Shown here one piece after another: positions 8,837 through 17,276 of a stretch of DNA of 64,000 bases (positions are counted from its first letter, which is position 1; each line of letters opens with the position of its first letter). Below the pieces are notes generated by a model. It did no database searches. It was not told the DNA's origin and worked only from the letters and a program-made list of their open reading frames with translations. Made by a program: the position numbers and the translations under genes. This DNA is from Microbacterium luteolum (GTDB lineage Bacteria > Actinomycetota > Actinomycetes > Actinomycetales > Microbacteriaceae): NCBI RefSeq assembly GCF_039533965.1, contig NZ_BAAAUN010000002.1, positions 220,320 through 284,319 on the forward strand. Reading direction: 5' to 3'.

Positions 8837-9115
8837 TCAGGCCAACGGGCCGGAGCCGGGGATGAGCGGCTCGTCGGGGTTCGGGGCCAGCGGCTCCTCC
8901 GGGTGCGGGGCGAGCGGCTCCTGCGGGGTCGGGGCCAGCGGTTCGTTCGGGTGCGTCGGCGACGGCTCGTCGGGGAACGCAGGTGACGGCTGCGACGGGG
9001 AGGGCACGGCGGGCCCGGGAGGGGTCTGTCCCGGATCGGTCGGGCCAGGGCCCGTGGGCTGCTCGCCGGGCACGGAGGGGACGGGCGGGCCGGGGACGGG
9101 GGAGGAGTCGGTCAT
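8837..9115 (-). CDS. Small proline-rich low-complexity protein
   Basis: A 92-residue protein of unknown function, starting MTDSSPVPGPPVPSVPGEQP and consisting almost entirely of Pro, Glu, Thr, Ser and Gly. The C-terminal half holds an eight-residue repeat, EPLAPxPx, in at least three copies, encoded by 24-bp tandem repeats at 8868-8955. There is no signal peptide and no membrane segment. The ATG at 9115 has AAAGGA eight bases upstream, a good ribosome binding site, which argues that it is translated. It is divergent from tadA. No function can be assigned. Confidence 0.6.
   Translation of the reverse strand: MTDSSPVPGPPVPSVPGEQPTGPGPTDPGQTPPGPAVPSPSQPSPAFPDEPSPTHPNEPLAPTPQEPLAPHPEEPLAPNPDEPLIPGSGPLA
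8868..8955. repeat. 24-bp coding tandem repeat, about 3.7 copies
   Basis: Units start at 8868, 8892, 8916 and 8940, each reading GGCTC or GGTTC followed by a G-rich stretch. On the minus strand they encode EPLAPxPx. The copies are diverged, so recent slippage is not obvious. Confidence 0.7.
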
Positions 9116-9263
9116 GGTGGTTCCTTTCACTGATGTGATGCTCACGTTCCGGTCAGTCCACCACCGGGCGTCGATGCGGTCTGCACCCTTGCGCTTCGCG
9201 GAGCGATATGCGGGTCGCCGGTCGCTCTGTGGATAACTTCCGAAGCGCCCGCGCGATTCTTGG

Positions 9264-9269
9264 CATGAT
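9264..9269 (+). promoter_or_regulatory. -10 box of the tad cluster
   Basis: CATGAT lies six bases before the GTG start of tadA, in the 160-base gap shared with the divergent proline-rich gene. It deviates from TAnnnT in the first base. Confidence 0.35.
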
Positions 9270-9275
9270 GCCGGG

Positions 9276-10472
9276 GTGAGTCATCCGTCTGCCCTCGTCA
9301 CCGAACGCGTGCGATCGCGGTTGCGGGCCGAAGGGGTCGATCCGTCGGTGGATCCGGATGCGGCTCGGCGCATCGCCCAGTCCGAGGTGCGACGTCACGA
9401 TGACCACGCGCTGGCGCGCGGCGAGGCCTTGATCGACGACGAGGTCGCATGCGTGCGCGACGTGCTCGCCGCGGTGAGTGGGATCGGACCGCTGCAGCCG
9501 TTCCTGGACGATCCCGACATCGAGGAGATCTGGGTGAACGGCGACGGCAACGTGCACGTCGCGCGCGGCGGAGTGGCGGAGCGCACGGGACTGCGGCTCG
9601 CCGATGCGACGGTGCGGGACCTGGTGGAGCGGATGCTGCAGCCCACCGGACGCCGGGTCGACATCAGCCAGCCCTTCGTCGACGCCTCTCTGCCCGACGG
9701 ATCGCGTCTGCACGTGGCCATCGCCGACGTCGTGCGGGGGTCCTGGGCGGTGAACATCCGCAAGTTCCTCCCCGGCTACCGCACCCTCGACGCGCTGACG
9801 GCGCAGGGGGCGATGCCGGTCGCGATCGCTGCCCTGCTGCGCGACGCGATGCGGAACGGGCGGAGCGTGATCGTGTCCGGCGCGACTCACGCCGGCAAGA
9901 CGACCCTCCTCGGTGCCCTGCTGGCATCCTGCGCGGATTCTCAGCGCATCGTCACGGTAGAGGAGACCTTCGAGCTCGCCGTCGAAGGCGCCGATCTCGT
10001 CGCGCTGCAGGGAAGACAGGCGAGCCTCGAGGGGACCGGCGAGATCACGCTGCGACGGCTCGTGAAAGAGGCACTGCGCATGCGCCCCGACCGGCTGGTC
10101 GTCGGCGAGGTGCGCGACGCCGAGGCGCTCGATCTCGTCCTCGCGCTCAACACGGGCGTTCCCGGAGCGGGGACCGTGCACGCGAACTCCGCGACCGAGG
10201 CCCTCGAGAAGCTCACGATCCTCCCACTGCTCGCCGGACGCAACATCGATCGCGCGTTCATCGCCCCCGCGCTCGCCGCGGCGGTCGACCTCGTCGTGCA
10301 TTGCGCACGCGACGCGTCCGGCGAGCGGCGCGTGCAGGAGATCGTCGCTCCGACCGGTGAGGTCGTCGAGGGAAGGATCGTTACCCGCACGATCTACGAC
10401 GCGGTGTCGCAGACGCACACCGCGCGTGCTTCGATTCGCGACGCCGTGCAGCGGAGCGGGGTCGCGTCATGA
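9276..10472 (+). CDS. tadA: Tad/CpaF-family secretion ATPase
   Basis: Cytoplasmic ATPase that powers Flp/Tad pilus or type II-like secretion. The 398-residue protein has an N-terminal domain with IEEIWVNGDG near residue 82, a P-loop at 202-209 (GATHAGKTT, less Gly-rich than the usual GGTGSGKTT but with GKT intact), the ELAVEGADLVALQGR region, and VGEVRDAEALD near residue 280. It begins with GTG, six bases after CATGAT, and overlaps tadB by ATGA. It is the first gene of a seven-gene pilus cluster. Confidence 0.93.
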   Translation: MSHPSALVTERVRSRLRAEGVDPSVDPDAARRIAQSEVRRHDDHALARGEALIDDEVACVRDVLAAVSGIGPLQPFLDDPDIEEIWVNGDGNVHVARGGVAERTGLRLADATVRDLVERMLQPTGRRVDISQPFVDASLPDGSRLHVAIADVVRGSWAVNIRKFLPGYRTLDALTAQGAMPVAIAALLRDAMRNGRSVIVSGATHAGKTTLLGALLASCADSQRIVTVEETFELAVEGADLVALQGRQASLEGTGEITLRRLVKEALRMRPDRLVVGEVRDAEALDLVLALNTGVPGAGTVHANSATEALEKLTILPLLAGRNIDRAFIAPALAAAVDLVVHCARDASGERRVQEIVAPTGEVVEGRIVTRTIYDAVSQTHTARASIRDAVQRSGVAS

Positions 10473-11326
10473 CCGTCCTGATGGGCGCGCTGCTCGCCGC
10501 CGGCATCCTGCTGTGCCTGTCGCCATGGATGTGGCCGTCGCGTGACCCGGAGACGCCGGCCGTGCAAAAGGGACGCCTCGCACGCCTCCTGGAGGAGGCC
10601 GGCGCAGATGCCGTTGCTCCGCGGATCCTGATCGCCGTGATGTTCGCGGCAGCCCTGCTCGTCGCATCCGCCGTGTGGCTCCTCACCGGCATCCCCGCCC
10701 TGGCGATCCTCGCCGGTCTGGCCGCCGCAGCCGCGCCGGTGATGTGGTTGCGCGGGCGCCGATTGAGGCTGCGCCGCCTGCGTCGACAGCTGTGGCCGGA
10801 TGTCTGCGACCTGCTGATCGCCGCGATCCGCGTCGGACTCTCCCTGCCCGATGCGGTGGCGAGCCTGGCCGAATCCTCGCCGGCGATGCTGCGTCCTGCG
10901 TTCATCGTGTTCGCGCGCGACCTCCGCGCCACGGGACGGTTCGAGACCAGCCTCGACCGACTGAAGTCGTCGCTGGCCGACCCGATCGGCGACAGGATCG
11001 CGGAGACGCTGCGCATGGCGCGCCAGGTCGGTGGCACCGAGTTGATCTCCGTGCTGCGGGCGCTCTCGGCCTCGGTGCGGGCCGACGCCGCGCTGCGGGG
11101 AGAGGTGGAAGCGCGTCAGTCCTGGATCCGTGGTGCTGCGGTGCTGGGGGCGATCGCACCGTGGGTCGTGCTCGGCCTCCTGGTCATGAGGCCGGAGGGT
11201 GCCTCGGCCTACGGCACGCCGGAGGGCATCATCGTGATCTGTGTCGGTGCCGCCGTCTCGGTCCTCGCCTTCCGGATCATGATCCGGATCGGCAGGCTGC
11301 CGGAGCCTCGGAGATGGTTCGGATGA
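10469..11326 (+). CDS. tadB: Tad pilus inner-membrane protein TadB (T2SS F family)
   Basis: Polytopic platform protein of the Tad apparatus, 285 residues. An N-terminal membrane segment (residues 3-20) is followed by two more near 55-90, a cytoplasmic T2SSF domain (about 110-220, with LWPDVCDLLIAAIRVGLSL), and two C-terminal membrane segments. It overlaps tadA and tadC by ATGA at both ends, indicating coupled translation. TadB and TadC together form the membrane platform under the TadA ATPase. Confidence 0.88.
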   Translation: MTVLMGALLAAGILLCLSPWMWPSRDPETPAVQKGRLARLLEEAGADAVAPRILIAVMFAAALLVASAVWLLTGIPALAILAGLAAAAAPVMWLRGRRLRLRRLRRQLWPDVCDLLIAAIRVGLSLPDAVASLAESSPAMLRPAFIVFARDLRATGRFETSLDRLKSSLADPIGDRIAETLRMARQVGGTELISVLRALSASVRADAALRGEVEARQSWIRGAAVLGAIAPWVVLGLLVMRPEGASAYGTPEGIIVICVGAAVSVLAFRIMIRIGRLPEPRRWFG

Positions 11327-12261
11327 GCGCGCCCTCGGTTCTCGCGACCGCGGTCCTGATCGGCGGCACCTTCGCCGTGGGACTGCTGTGCATCCTCGCG
11401 TCGCTTCCCCGCTGGCGGGCCGCTTCGCTCACCGTGCGCATCGCGCCGTATGTGCGCGACGTCGTCGCCGACGAGGACATGCCGCGTGCGCTGCTTCCCG
11501 GCACGGGGATGCTTCCGGCGGGAGGCCGGAGTCTGTGGCAGCGCGCTGAGCAGGGCTTCGAGCGGATGCTGGGCGGCGGCGACATCCTCCGGCAGCGCTT
11601 GGCACAGGCAGGCGTACGTACCGACCCCGTCGCGTTCCGCGGCCGTCAGCTGGGCTGGCTGCTCGCGGGGATCGGTGCAGGAGCCCTCGCCGTGATCGCC
11701 CTGGCCCTTGCCGGCAGGATGTCCGTGCCCGTCATCGCCATCCCGATCCTCACCGGTGCGACAGCCGCCGTCGGCTACGACATGCAGCTCTCCGCGCGAG
11801 CGAAGGCCCGCCGCGCTCGGCTCACGGACGAGCTGCCCACGACCCTCGAGTTCCTCGCCCTGTGCCTGTCGGCCGGAGAGGGCTTCCTCGATGCGCTGCG
11901 GCGAGTCGCTGCCGTCGGCTCGGGGGCGCTAACCGCAGAGCTGCGTCAGGTGGTTCTCGCGGCGGGAACGGGTTCTCCCCTCGCCGACGCGTTGAGCGAG
12001 ATGGCGAGCCGCCTGCAGCTCCCTGGGCTCACGCGCGCCGTGGACCAGGTCATCGCCGCGCTCGAGCACGGTGCGCCGCTCGCCGGCGTCCTGCACGCAC
12101 AGGCGGGCGACGCCCGCGAGGACGCGAAGCGCACACTCATCGAGCAGGCGGGGCGCAAGGAGATCCTGATGCTCCTGCCGCTGGTGTTCCTCATCCTCCC
12201 GTTGTCGGTGCTCTTCGCGATCTACCCGGGACTCTTCATCCTCCGGCTCGGCATCGGCTGA
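11323..12261 (+). CDS. tadC: Tad pilus inner-membrane protein TadC (T2SS F family)
   Basis: Second platform protein, 312 residues. It has an N-terminal membrane segment, a linker containing GGGDILRQRLAQAGVRTDP, two membrane segments near residues 108-150, the T2SSF domain with DELPTTLEFLALCLSAGEGF near 165, and a C-terminal hydrophobic hairpin (LPLVFLILPLSVLFAIYPGL). The ATG at 11323 overlaps the tadB stop (ATGA); an ATG nine bases earlier is possible. A 20-base gap with AAAGGA separates it from the pilin-like gene. Confidence 0.88.
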   Translation: MSAPSVLATAVLIGGTFAVGLLCILASLPRWRAASLTVRIAPYVRDVVADEDMPRALLPGTGMLPAGGRSLWQRAEQGFERMLGGGDILRQRLAQAGVRTDPVAFRGRQLGWLLAGIGAGALAVIALALAGRMSVPVIAIPILTGATAAVGYDMQLSARAKARRARLTDELPTTLEFLALCLSAGEGFLDALRRVAAVGSGALTAELRQVVLAAGTGSPLADALSEMASRLQLPGLTRAVDQVIAALEHGAPLAGVLHAQAGDAREDAKRTLIEQAGRKEILMLLPLVFLILPLSVLFAIYPGLFILRLGIG

Positions 12262-12281
12262 CCGACCACGAAAGGACGACC

Positions 12282-12509
12282 ATGACGACACGCTTGCACG
12301 AACTCCGACGACACGACCACCTGACCCGCTGGTGGCGCGAGGCGAGAGGCTGGACCCGTGACCTCGCGGAGGACGAGCGCGGAGACGTGCCCGGCTGGGT
12401 GCTGGTCACGCTGATGACAGCCGGATTAGTCGTGCTGATCTGGGCAGTCGCGGGTCCTGCGCTCACCGCGCTGTTCGAGCAGGCGATCCAGCGGGTGTCC
12501 GGTCTCTGA
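12282..12509 (+). CDS. Small pilin-like membrane protein in the Flp position
   Basis: A 75-residue protein in the slot normally held by the Flp major pilin, between tadC and tadE. After a 33-residue basic leader comes DERGDVPGWVLVTLMTAG and a single hydrophobic helix, as in pilins. The Gly that would precede prepilin cleavage is present, but position +5 is Trp rather than the usual Glu. AAAGGA eight bases before the ATG is one of the strongest ribosome binding sites of the cluster, consistent with a highly made subunit. Whether it is a true pilin is open; it may be a divergent one. Confidence 0.7.
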   Translation: MTTRLHELRRHDHLTRWWREARGWTRDLAEDERGDVPGWVLVTLMTAGLVVLIWAVAGPALTALFEQAIQRVSGL

Positions 12510-12510
12510 G

Positions 12511-12912
12511 ATGCATGCCCCTCGCGTGCTGCACGACGAGCGCGGTTCGAGCCCGGTCGAGTTCGTGCTGGTGGGCACCCTCCTCACTGTGCTCACGCTG
12601 GCGGTGCTGCAGCTCGCGTTGGCCGTGTACGTCCGCAACGTCGTGCACGATGCGGCGGTCGAGGGGGCCTATCACGCCGCGCTTGCCGACACGAGCCTGG
12701 AAGAGGGCGCGGAGCGCTCGCGGTTTGTGATCACCAGAGCGATCGGCGCATCGTATGCCGAGGACGTCGTCGTCGGAACCTCCGACGCGCTCGGACACGA
12801 GACCATCGATGTGCGCATCCGCACGTCGCTCCCGGTGGTGGGTCTCATCGGGGTCCCCTACGCGATGGAGGTGGAAGCGCATGCACCGGTGGAGAGCCTG
12901 GGCGACGAATGA
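12511..12912 (+). CDS. tadE: TadE-like minor pilin
   Basis: Pseudopilin of the Tad system, 133 residues. The N-terminus reads DERGSSPVEFVLVGTLLTVL: Gly at the predicted prepilin cleavage site, Glu at +5, then one hydrophobic helix, followed by an extracytoplasmic domain. It begins one base after the upstream stop and overlaps the next gene by 32 bases, a strong sign of co-translation. Confidence 0.85.
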   Translation: MHAPRVLHDERGSSPVEFVLVGTLLTVLTLAVLQLALAVYVRNVVHDAAVEGAYHAALADTSLEEGAERSRFVITRAIGASYAEDVVVGTSDALGHETIDVRIRTSLPVVGLIGVPYAMEVEAHAPVESLGDE

Positions 12913-13336
12913 CGAAGGGTCTGCCGCGCTCGAGTTCATCACCGTCGGCGTCATCCTGCTCGTCCCGCTCGTCTACCTCGTGATCGCTCTGGGCACGATC
13001 CAGGAGCAGACGCTCGGTGCGGAAGCGGCCGCGCGCCACACAGCCCGCGCGATCGCGATAGCACCGGACGCTACCTCGGCGGCAGAGAACGGAGAGGCCG
13101 TACTCGCGGGGATCATCGAGGAGTACGGCCTCGACCCGGAAGCGATCGACGTGTCGCTCTCGTGTTCACCCGCCGGCGTCGATTGTCCGTCAGCCGGGGC
13201 CACGCTCATCGTGACCGTCGCCGCTCGGGTGCGACTGCCCCTCGTGCCCCCGGTCTTCGGCCTGGATCGCGCGGCTTCCGTCACGGTACAGGCAGAGGCT
13301 GTGCAGAAGGTTTCCCGGCTGTGGGGTGCGGAATGA
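12881..13336 (+). CDS. TadF/TadE-like pseudopilin
   Basis: A 151-residue pseudopilin. NDEGSAALEFITVGVILLVP shows Gly-1, Glu+5 and a hydrophobic helix, as in TadE. The extracellular part contains a likely disulfide pair (SLSCSPAGVDCPS). The ATG at 12881 lies inside the end of tadE (32-base overlap in a different frame). No other start codon in frame lies between there and the conserved DEGSAALEF. It overlaps the next gene by ATGA. Confidence 0.8.
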   Translation: MHRWRAWATNDEGSAALEFITVGVILLVPLVYLVIALGTIQEQTLGAEAAARHTARAIAIAPDATSAAENGEAVLAGIIEEYGLDPEAIDVSLSCSPAGVDCPSAGATLIVTVAARVRLPLVPPVFGLDRAASVTVQAEAVQKVSRLWGAE

Positions 13337-13758
13337 CCACCGGTCGCGCTCGCCACGGGGAAGAGGAGGGGAGCGTCCTGCTCCTCACGCTCGGCTACGT
13401 GCTCCTGGCGGTGACGGTCGTCTTCGTGTGCGTGTGCGCCACCGACCTGTACATCGCCCAGAAGCGGCTGGACGCGCTCGCCGATTCAGCCGCGCTCGCG
13501 GGAGCCGACGGGTTCACTCTCCAGGTGAGCGGTGACGACGTTCGAGCGGAGCTGACGGATGCCGGGGTGCAGGAACAGGCGTCCGCTCTCGTGGCCGCGC
13601 TCCCCGGAGATGCCGCGCTCGCCGCGGCAGGCACACCCGATGGTGTCTCGGCTCGCGTCACGGTGACGACGACGTGGCATCCGCCGCTCCTGTCGCCCTT
13701 CGTGCCGGACGGAGTGGCGCTGGAATCGACTGCGACGAGCCGTACGGCGCTCGAGTGA
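13333..13758 (+). CDS. TadG-like / Rv3654c-like protein, last gene of the tad cluster
   Basis: A 141-residue protein with one N-terminal hydrophobic segment (SVLLLTLGYVLLAVTVVFVC) after a short polar leader ending in EEEG, followed by LYIAQKRLDALADSAALAGAD, the pattern found in TadG-like N-terminal domains and in the actinobacterial Rv3654c family. The Gly is present but there is no Glu at +5. It is coupled to the upstream pseudopilin by ATGA. The role is inferred from position and this pattern. Confidence 0.78.
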   Translation: MTTGRARHGEEEGSVLLLTLGYVLLAVTVVFVCVCATDLYIAQKRLDALADSAALAGADGFTLQVSGDDVRAELTDAGVQEQASALVAALPGDAALAAAGTPDGVSARVTVTTTWHPPLLSPFVPDGVALESTATSRTALE

Positions 13759-13795
13759 GTCTTCCGGTCACGGCTCCATCGGCACAAGATGAGAT

Positions 13796-14206
13796 ATGGC
13801 TCCCCGCGTCCTCGCCCTCGTATCCTCCACGTCGTGCCTTTTGCTGGCGCTCGCGCTGGTCGCCTGCACGTCGCCGGAACCCGAACCCGCTCCGACGCCC
13901 GAGATCACGCTGAGCCCGGACGACGTGATGGGTGAATGGGAGTCGGAGGTGACCGACGAAGCACGGCTGAGAATCCAGGCGGACGGCACCTTCGCCATGG
14001 GCGGTCTGTGCGTGGTCTCCGGAACATGGACTGTCGAGGGCAACGATGTCGAGGCGACATCCCTGAGCATCCCCGGCATTGGCGGTTGCCCCGACGTCTT
14101 CGCTCTGGATCGCGCCGGCATCACGTCGTTCGAACTGCTCGACCGCGATGAGTTGCGCGTCCTCGACGTCGGGGGCGCTCACGCCACGTTCCACCGCGCG
14201 GACTAG
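13796..14206 (+). CDS. Putative lipoprotein
   Basis: A 136-residue exported lipoprotein of unknown function. The signal peptide ends in the lipobox LVAC (Cys24), followed by a Pro/Glu spacer and a small domain (MGEWESEVTDEARLRIQADG) whose strands and GxWxxE pattern resemble lipocalin-like or copper-resistance-type folds; no named family is certain. It follows the tad cluster by 37 bases and could be read from it. Its stop shares the palindrome CTAG with the stop of the opposing Nudix gene (14203-14206). Confidence 0.75.
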   Translation: MAPRVLALVSSTSCLLLALALVACTSPEPEPAPTPEITLSPDDVMGEWESEVTDEARLRIQADGTFAMGGLCVVSGTWTVEGNDVEATSLSIPGIGGCPDVFALDRAGITSFELLDRDELRVLDVGGAHATFHRAD

Positions 14207-14763
14207 CGCTGCGATCGCAACCGTTCGAGCAGTCCCGCCAGCCGCGGCTCGAGCTGCGCCGGCACCTCGGCGGGTAGTGCGTCGACAGGCCACCAGCGCA
14301 CATCCTCGGACTCGTCGCTCACGGTCAGCGCGAGCTGGGGGTCGACGATCACCGCGATCCCGATGTCGAGATGGGAGGCGCAGCGTCCGAACGAGGATGA
14401 GAGCCCGTGGTGATCCAGGTCGTAGGCCAGGGGAGAGGTCGGCACGGCCGTCTCGATGCCCGTCTCCTCGCGCAACTCGCGCAGCGCGGCGTCCACGATC
14501 GACGCGTCACCGTCTTCCGCGTGCCCTCCCGGCTGCACCCAGAACCGACCCTTGCCGTGGAAGACGAGCAGGGTCTGCGTGAGCGTCTCGTCGAACACGA
14601 CGCACGAGGCGGTCGCATGGTCGGGGCCGGACTCCCGCCGCACGGGCCCGTCGTCGTCGGAGAAGAACGAGGCGAAGTCCTCCTGCGCCGCGCGATCCCG
14701 CTCCGACCTCGGCAGGAACTCGGCGACCAGCCGATGCACGTCTGCGGACAGCATCCGGCTCAT
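14203..14763 (-). CDS. Nudix hydrolase
   Basis: Hydrolase of a nucleoside-diphosphate-linked substrate, 186 residues. The Nudix box is GGHAEDGDASIVDAALRELR followed by EETG, with one residue more than the strict consensus, a variant common in actinobacteria. An N-terminal extension of about 50 residues (VHRLVAEFLPRSERDRAAQE) and the phrase DLDHHGLSSS with a conserved His suggest the DR0004/actinobacterial subgroup; the substrate is unknown. The start overlaps the MFS gene stop by ATGA, so the two are co-transcribed. Confidence 0.88.
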   Translation of the reverse strand: MSRMLSADVHRLVAEFLPRSERDRAAQEDFASFFSDDDGPVRRESGPDHATASCVVFDETLTQTLLVFHGKGRFWVQPGGHAEDGDASIVDAALRELREETGIETAVPTSPLAYDLDHHGLSSSFGRCASHLDIGIAVIVDPQLALTVSDESEDVRWWPVDALPAEVPAQLEPRLAGLLERLRSQR

Positions 14764-16028
14764 TCGTTCTCCGTCTCCGGTCGCGCGCGCGGCACGAACC
14801 TCGGGATCCAGCGCAGGAATCCGGCAGCACCGAGAAGACTGATGACGCCCATGGCTGCGGCGGCGAACGGCAGAGCCGACACCGCGGTGATCGCGGCGAC
14901 CAGCAGCGGAGCGATCGCTCCGCCGGCATCCGTCAGAGTCCTCCAGGAGCCGAGGAACGCCGCGGGCTCGCGCTTCGGCGCGACGTCGGCGCCGAGAGTC
15001 AACAGGATGCCGCTCGACAGTCCGTTCCCCACGCCGAGCACGCCCGCGAACAGGCCGAACCAGAGCACCGACGCGTCGAGGTCGTGCGTGAACGACATCG
15101 CGAGGAACCCCGCACCCATCAGCACCATCGCCGGCATCGCCGCCCACAGGCGGCCGAAGCGGTCCATCACCTGGCCGCTCGCGTAGAAGAGGGCGAAGTC
15201 GATCGCGCCGGAGACGCCGACCACGATCGCGATGGTCGTGGCGTCCAGCCCGAGCGACAGGCCCCACAGAGGAAGTACGACCTGCCGTGCCGACCGCACC
15301 GCCGACAGCGAGGCAGCCGCCAGTCCGAGGCGGCCGAGCACAGCCCGCTGCCGCCACATCGTCTGGAAGATGCCCGCGCGCTCGATCGTCGGGATCGATC
15401 CGCTGACCGGCTCGCCGGAGTCCTCGGCGTACCGCACCTGCGTGATCGCCGGGATCGTCTTCTCGGGATCGGGTCCGAACAGCACGAGCAGCACCATGGC
15501 GACCAGGCAGCCCAGGAAGAACCAGATCGCGGCCTGCTCGTTGCCGAAGAGCTGCAGGAGGCCTGCGGCGATGAACGGGCCGATGAAGATGCCCAGACGG
15601 AAGCTCCCGCCCAGCAGCGACAGCGAACGCGCTCGGAACGCCACGGGCACGCGCGTGGTCATGAACGCGTGCCGCGCGAGACCGAACGCGGCAGCGCACA
15701 TCCCGAGGAGGAAGACGGATGCCGTGAGCACGCCGAGCGACGGGGCGAGCACCATGCCGACCGCGGCGAGGATCGCGATCACCCCGGCGATCACCATCGT
15801 GAACCTCTCGCCGATGCGCCCTACGGCCCATCCGGCGGGGAGATTGCCGCACAGCTGTCCGATCACGAGGGCGGACGCGACGAGCGCCGCGAACGCGACA
15901 TCCGCTCCCATCGATGCGGCGATCACCGGGATGAGCGGGATGACCGCGCCCTCGCCCACCGCGAAGAGGATCGTCGGCAGGTACACCATCGGCCCGAACT
16001 GTCGAAGGACGGTCGATGCACTGCTCAC
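14760..16028 (-). CDS. MFS transporter
   Basis: Major facilitator protein of 422 residues with about twelve membrane segments and a central cytoplasmic loop near residues 185-235 (RYAEDSGEPVSGSIPTIERA). The first half carries AVGRIGERFTMVIAG after TM2, equivalent to the conserved loop 2-3 motif. The substrate cannot be read from sequence. It starts with GTG, six bases after TAGCGT, and is translationally coupled to the downstream Nudix gene, which may act on an imported or exported compound. Confidence 0.88.
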   Translation of the reverse strand: MSSASTVLRQFGPMVYLPTILFAVGEGAVIPLIPVIAASMGADVAFAALVASALVIGQLCGNLPAGWAVGRIGERFTMVIAGVIAILAAVGMVLAPSLGVLTASVFLLGMCAAAFGLARHAFMTTRVPVAFRARSLSLLGGSFRLGIFIGPFIAAGLLQLFGNEQAAIWFFLGCLVAMVLLVLFGPDPEKTIPAITQVRYAEDSGEPVSGSIPTIERAGIFQTMWRQRAVLGRLGLAAASLSAVRSARQVVLPLWGLSLGLDATTIAIVVGVSGAIDFALFYASGQVMDRFGRLWAAMPAMVLMGAGFLAMSFTHDLDASVLWFGLFAGVLGVGNGLSSGILLTLGADVAPKREPAAFLGSWRTLTDAGGAIAPLLVAAITAVSALPFAAAAMGVISLLGAAGFLRWIPRFVPRARPETENE

Positions 16029-16034
16029 GCACTC

Positions 16035-16040
16035 ACGCTA
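16035..16040 (-). promoter_or_regulatory. -10 box of the MFS-Nudix operon, leaderless type
   Basis: TAGCGT on the minus strand, exactly six bases before the GTG start of the MFS gene. Confidence 0.45.
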
Positions 16041-16095
16041 CCCCCGTCCGCGGATGCCGCGAGACGTGGCGTCCCCGCGCGAGCAGGTGGCACGT

Positions 16096-16101
16096 TAGGC
16101 T
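16096..16101 (+). promoter_or_regulatory. -10 box of prfB
   Basis: TAGGCT eight bases before the prfB ATG. Confidence 0.45.
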
Positions 16102-16109
16102 GAGGTGTC

Positions 16110-17219
16110 ATGCTCGAACTAGATCTCTCCGCCGAAATCCAGGCGCTCAGGCACACCTTCGGCGACATCAGCGAGGTCGTCGATGTCTCCCACCTCCGCG
16201 ACGAGATCGCGAGGCTCAGCGAGGAAGCCGGCGCCCCCGACCTCTGGGACGACACCGAGCGCGCGCAGAAGGTGACCAGCGCCCTCAGCCACCGCCAGTC
16301 CGAGCTCGCCCGGATCACCGGCATCGCCTCGCGGCTCGACGACCTCGAGGTGCTCATCGGGCTCGCCAACGAGATGGGTGACGAGGAATCCGCGCTGGAG
16401 GCCCGCACCGAGCTCGCCGCGCTCACCGACGTCATCAACCAGCTCGAGGTGCAGACGCTCCTCGACGGCGAATACGACGAGCGCTCCGCCATCATCACGA
16501 TCCGCTCGGGAGCCGGCGGCGACGACGCCACCGACTTCGCCGAGATGCTCATGCGCATGTACCTGCGCTGGGCCGAGCGCCACAAGTATCCCGTGAAGGT
16601 CATGGACACGTCCTACGCGGAGGGTGCGGGCATCAAGTCCGCGACCTTCGAGATCGATGCGCCCTACGCGTTCGGCACGGTGTCGGTCGAGGCCGGCACA
16701 CACCGTCTCGCCCGCATCAGCCCCTTCGGATCAGCCGACAAGCGCCAGACGTCGTTCGCCGCCGTCGAGGTCATTCCTCTGATGGAAGAGGCGACCGAGG
16801 TCGAGATCCCCGAGAACGACATCCGCGTGGACGTCTTCCGCTCGTCCGGCCCCGGTGGACAGTCGGTCAACACGACAGACTCCGCCGTGCGCCTCACGCA
16901 CCTCCCGACCGGCATCGTCGTGTCGATGCAGAACGAGAAGTCGCAGATCCAGAACCGCGCGGCTGCCATGCGCGTGCTGCAGACCCGCCTCCTGCTGCTG
17001 CAGAAGGAACAGGAAGCGGCGAAGAAGAAGGAGCTCGCGGGCAACATCACCGCGAGCTGGGGCGACCAGATGCGCTCGTACTTCCTCTACGGCCAGCAGC
17101 TCGTCAAGGACCTCCGCACCGGGCAGGAGTCCGGAAACCCGGCCGCCGTGTTCGACGGCGACCTCGACGACTTCATCTCCGCCGGCATCCGCTGGCGCAA
17201 GCGCAAGATCGAGGACTGA
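16110..17219 (+). CDS. prfB: Peptide chain release factor 2
   Basis: Recognises UGA/UAA stop codons and triggers peptide release. The 369-residue protein shows the RF2 tripeptide SPF (204-206) and the catalytic GGQ (249-251, in SSGPGGQSVNTTDS). It is one uninterrupted frame: the programmed +1 frameshift found in many bacteria is absent, as is usual in actinobacteria. The transcript ends at a perfect 18-bp stem shared with the convergent DUF2510 gene. Confidence 0.98.
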   Translation: MLELDLSAEIQALRHTFGDISEVVDVSHLRDEIARLSEEAGAPDLWDDTERAQKVTSALSHRQSELARITGIASRLDDLEVLIGLANEMGDEESALEARTELAALTDVINQLEVQTLLDGEYDERSAIITIRSGAGGDDATDFAEMLMRMYLRWAERHKYPVKVMDTSYAEGAGIKSATFEIDAPYAFGTVSVEAGTHRLARISPFGSADKRQTSFAAVEVIPLMEEATEVEIPENDIRVDVFRSSGPGGQSVNTTDSAVRLTHLPTGIVVSMQNEKSQIQNRAAAMRVLQTRLLLLQKEQEAAKKKELAGNITASWGDQMRSYFLYGQQLVKDLRTGQESGNPAAVFDGDLDDFISAGIRWRKRKIED

Positions 17220-17222
17220 GAG

Positions 17223-17262
17223 CACGAGAAAGGCCCCGGAGGAATCCGGGGCCTTTCTCGTG
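17223..17262. terminator. Bidirectional terminator between prfB and a DUF2510 gene
   Basis: Left arm 17223-17240 (starts CACGAGAAAGG), loop GGAA, right arm 17245-17262 (ends CCTTTCTCGTG): a perfect 18-bp stem with a GNRA-type tetraloop. A-rich and T-rich flanks inside the stem base make it usable from either strand. It separates two convergent genes. Confidence 0.9.
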
Positions 17263-17276
17263 GACCGACGATCAGC

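Noticed and set aside
8868..8955. CRISPR-like array
   Set aside because: The 24-bp units are contiguous, have no spacers and are translated as EPLAP repeats.
16110..16200. Programmed +1 frameshift in prfB
   Set aside because: Searched for a CUUUGA-type site and early in-frame UGA; prfB is one continuous frame.
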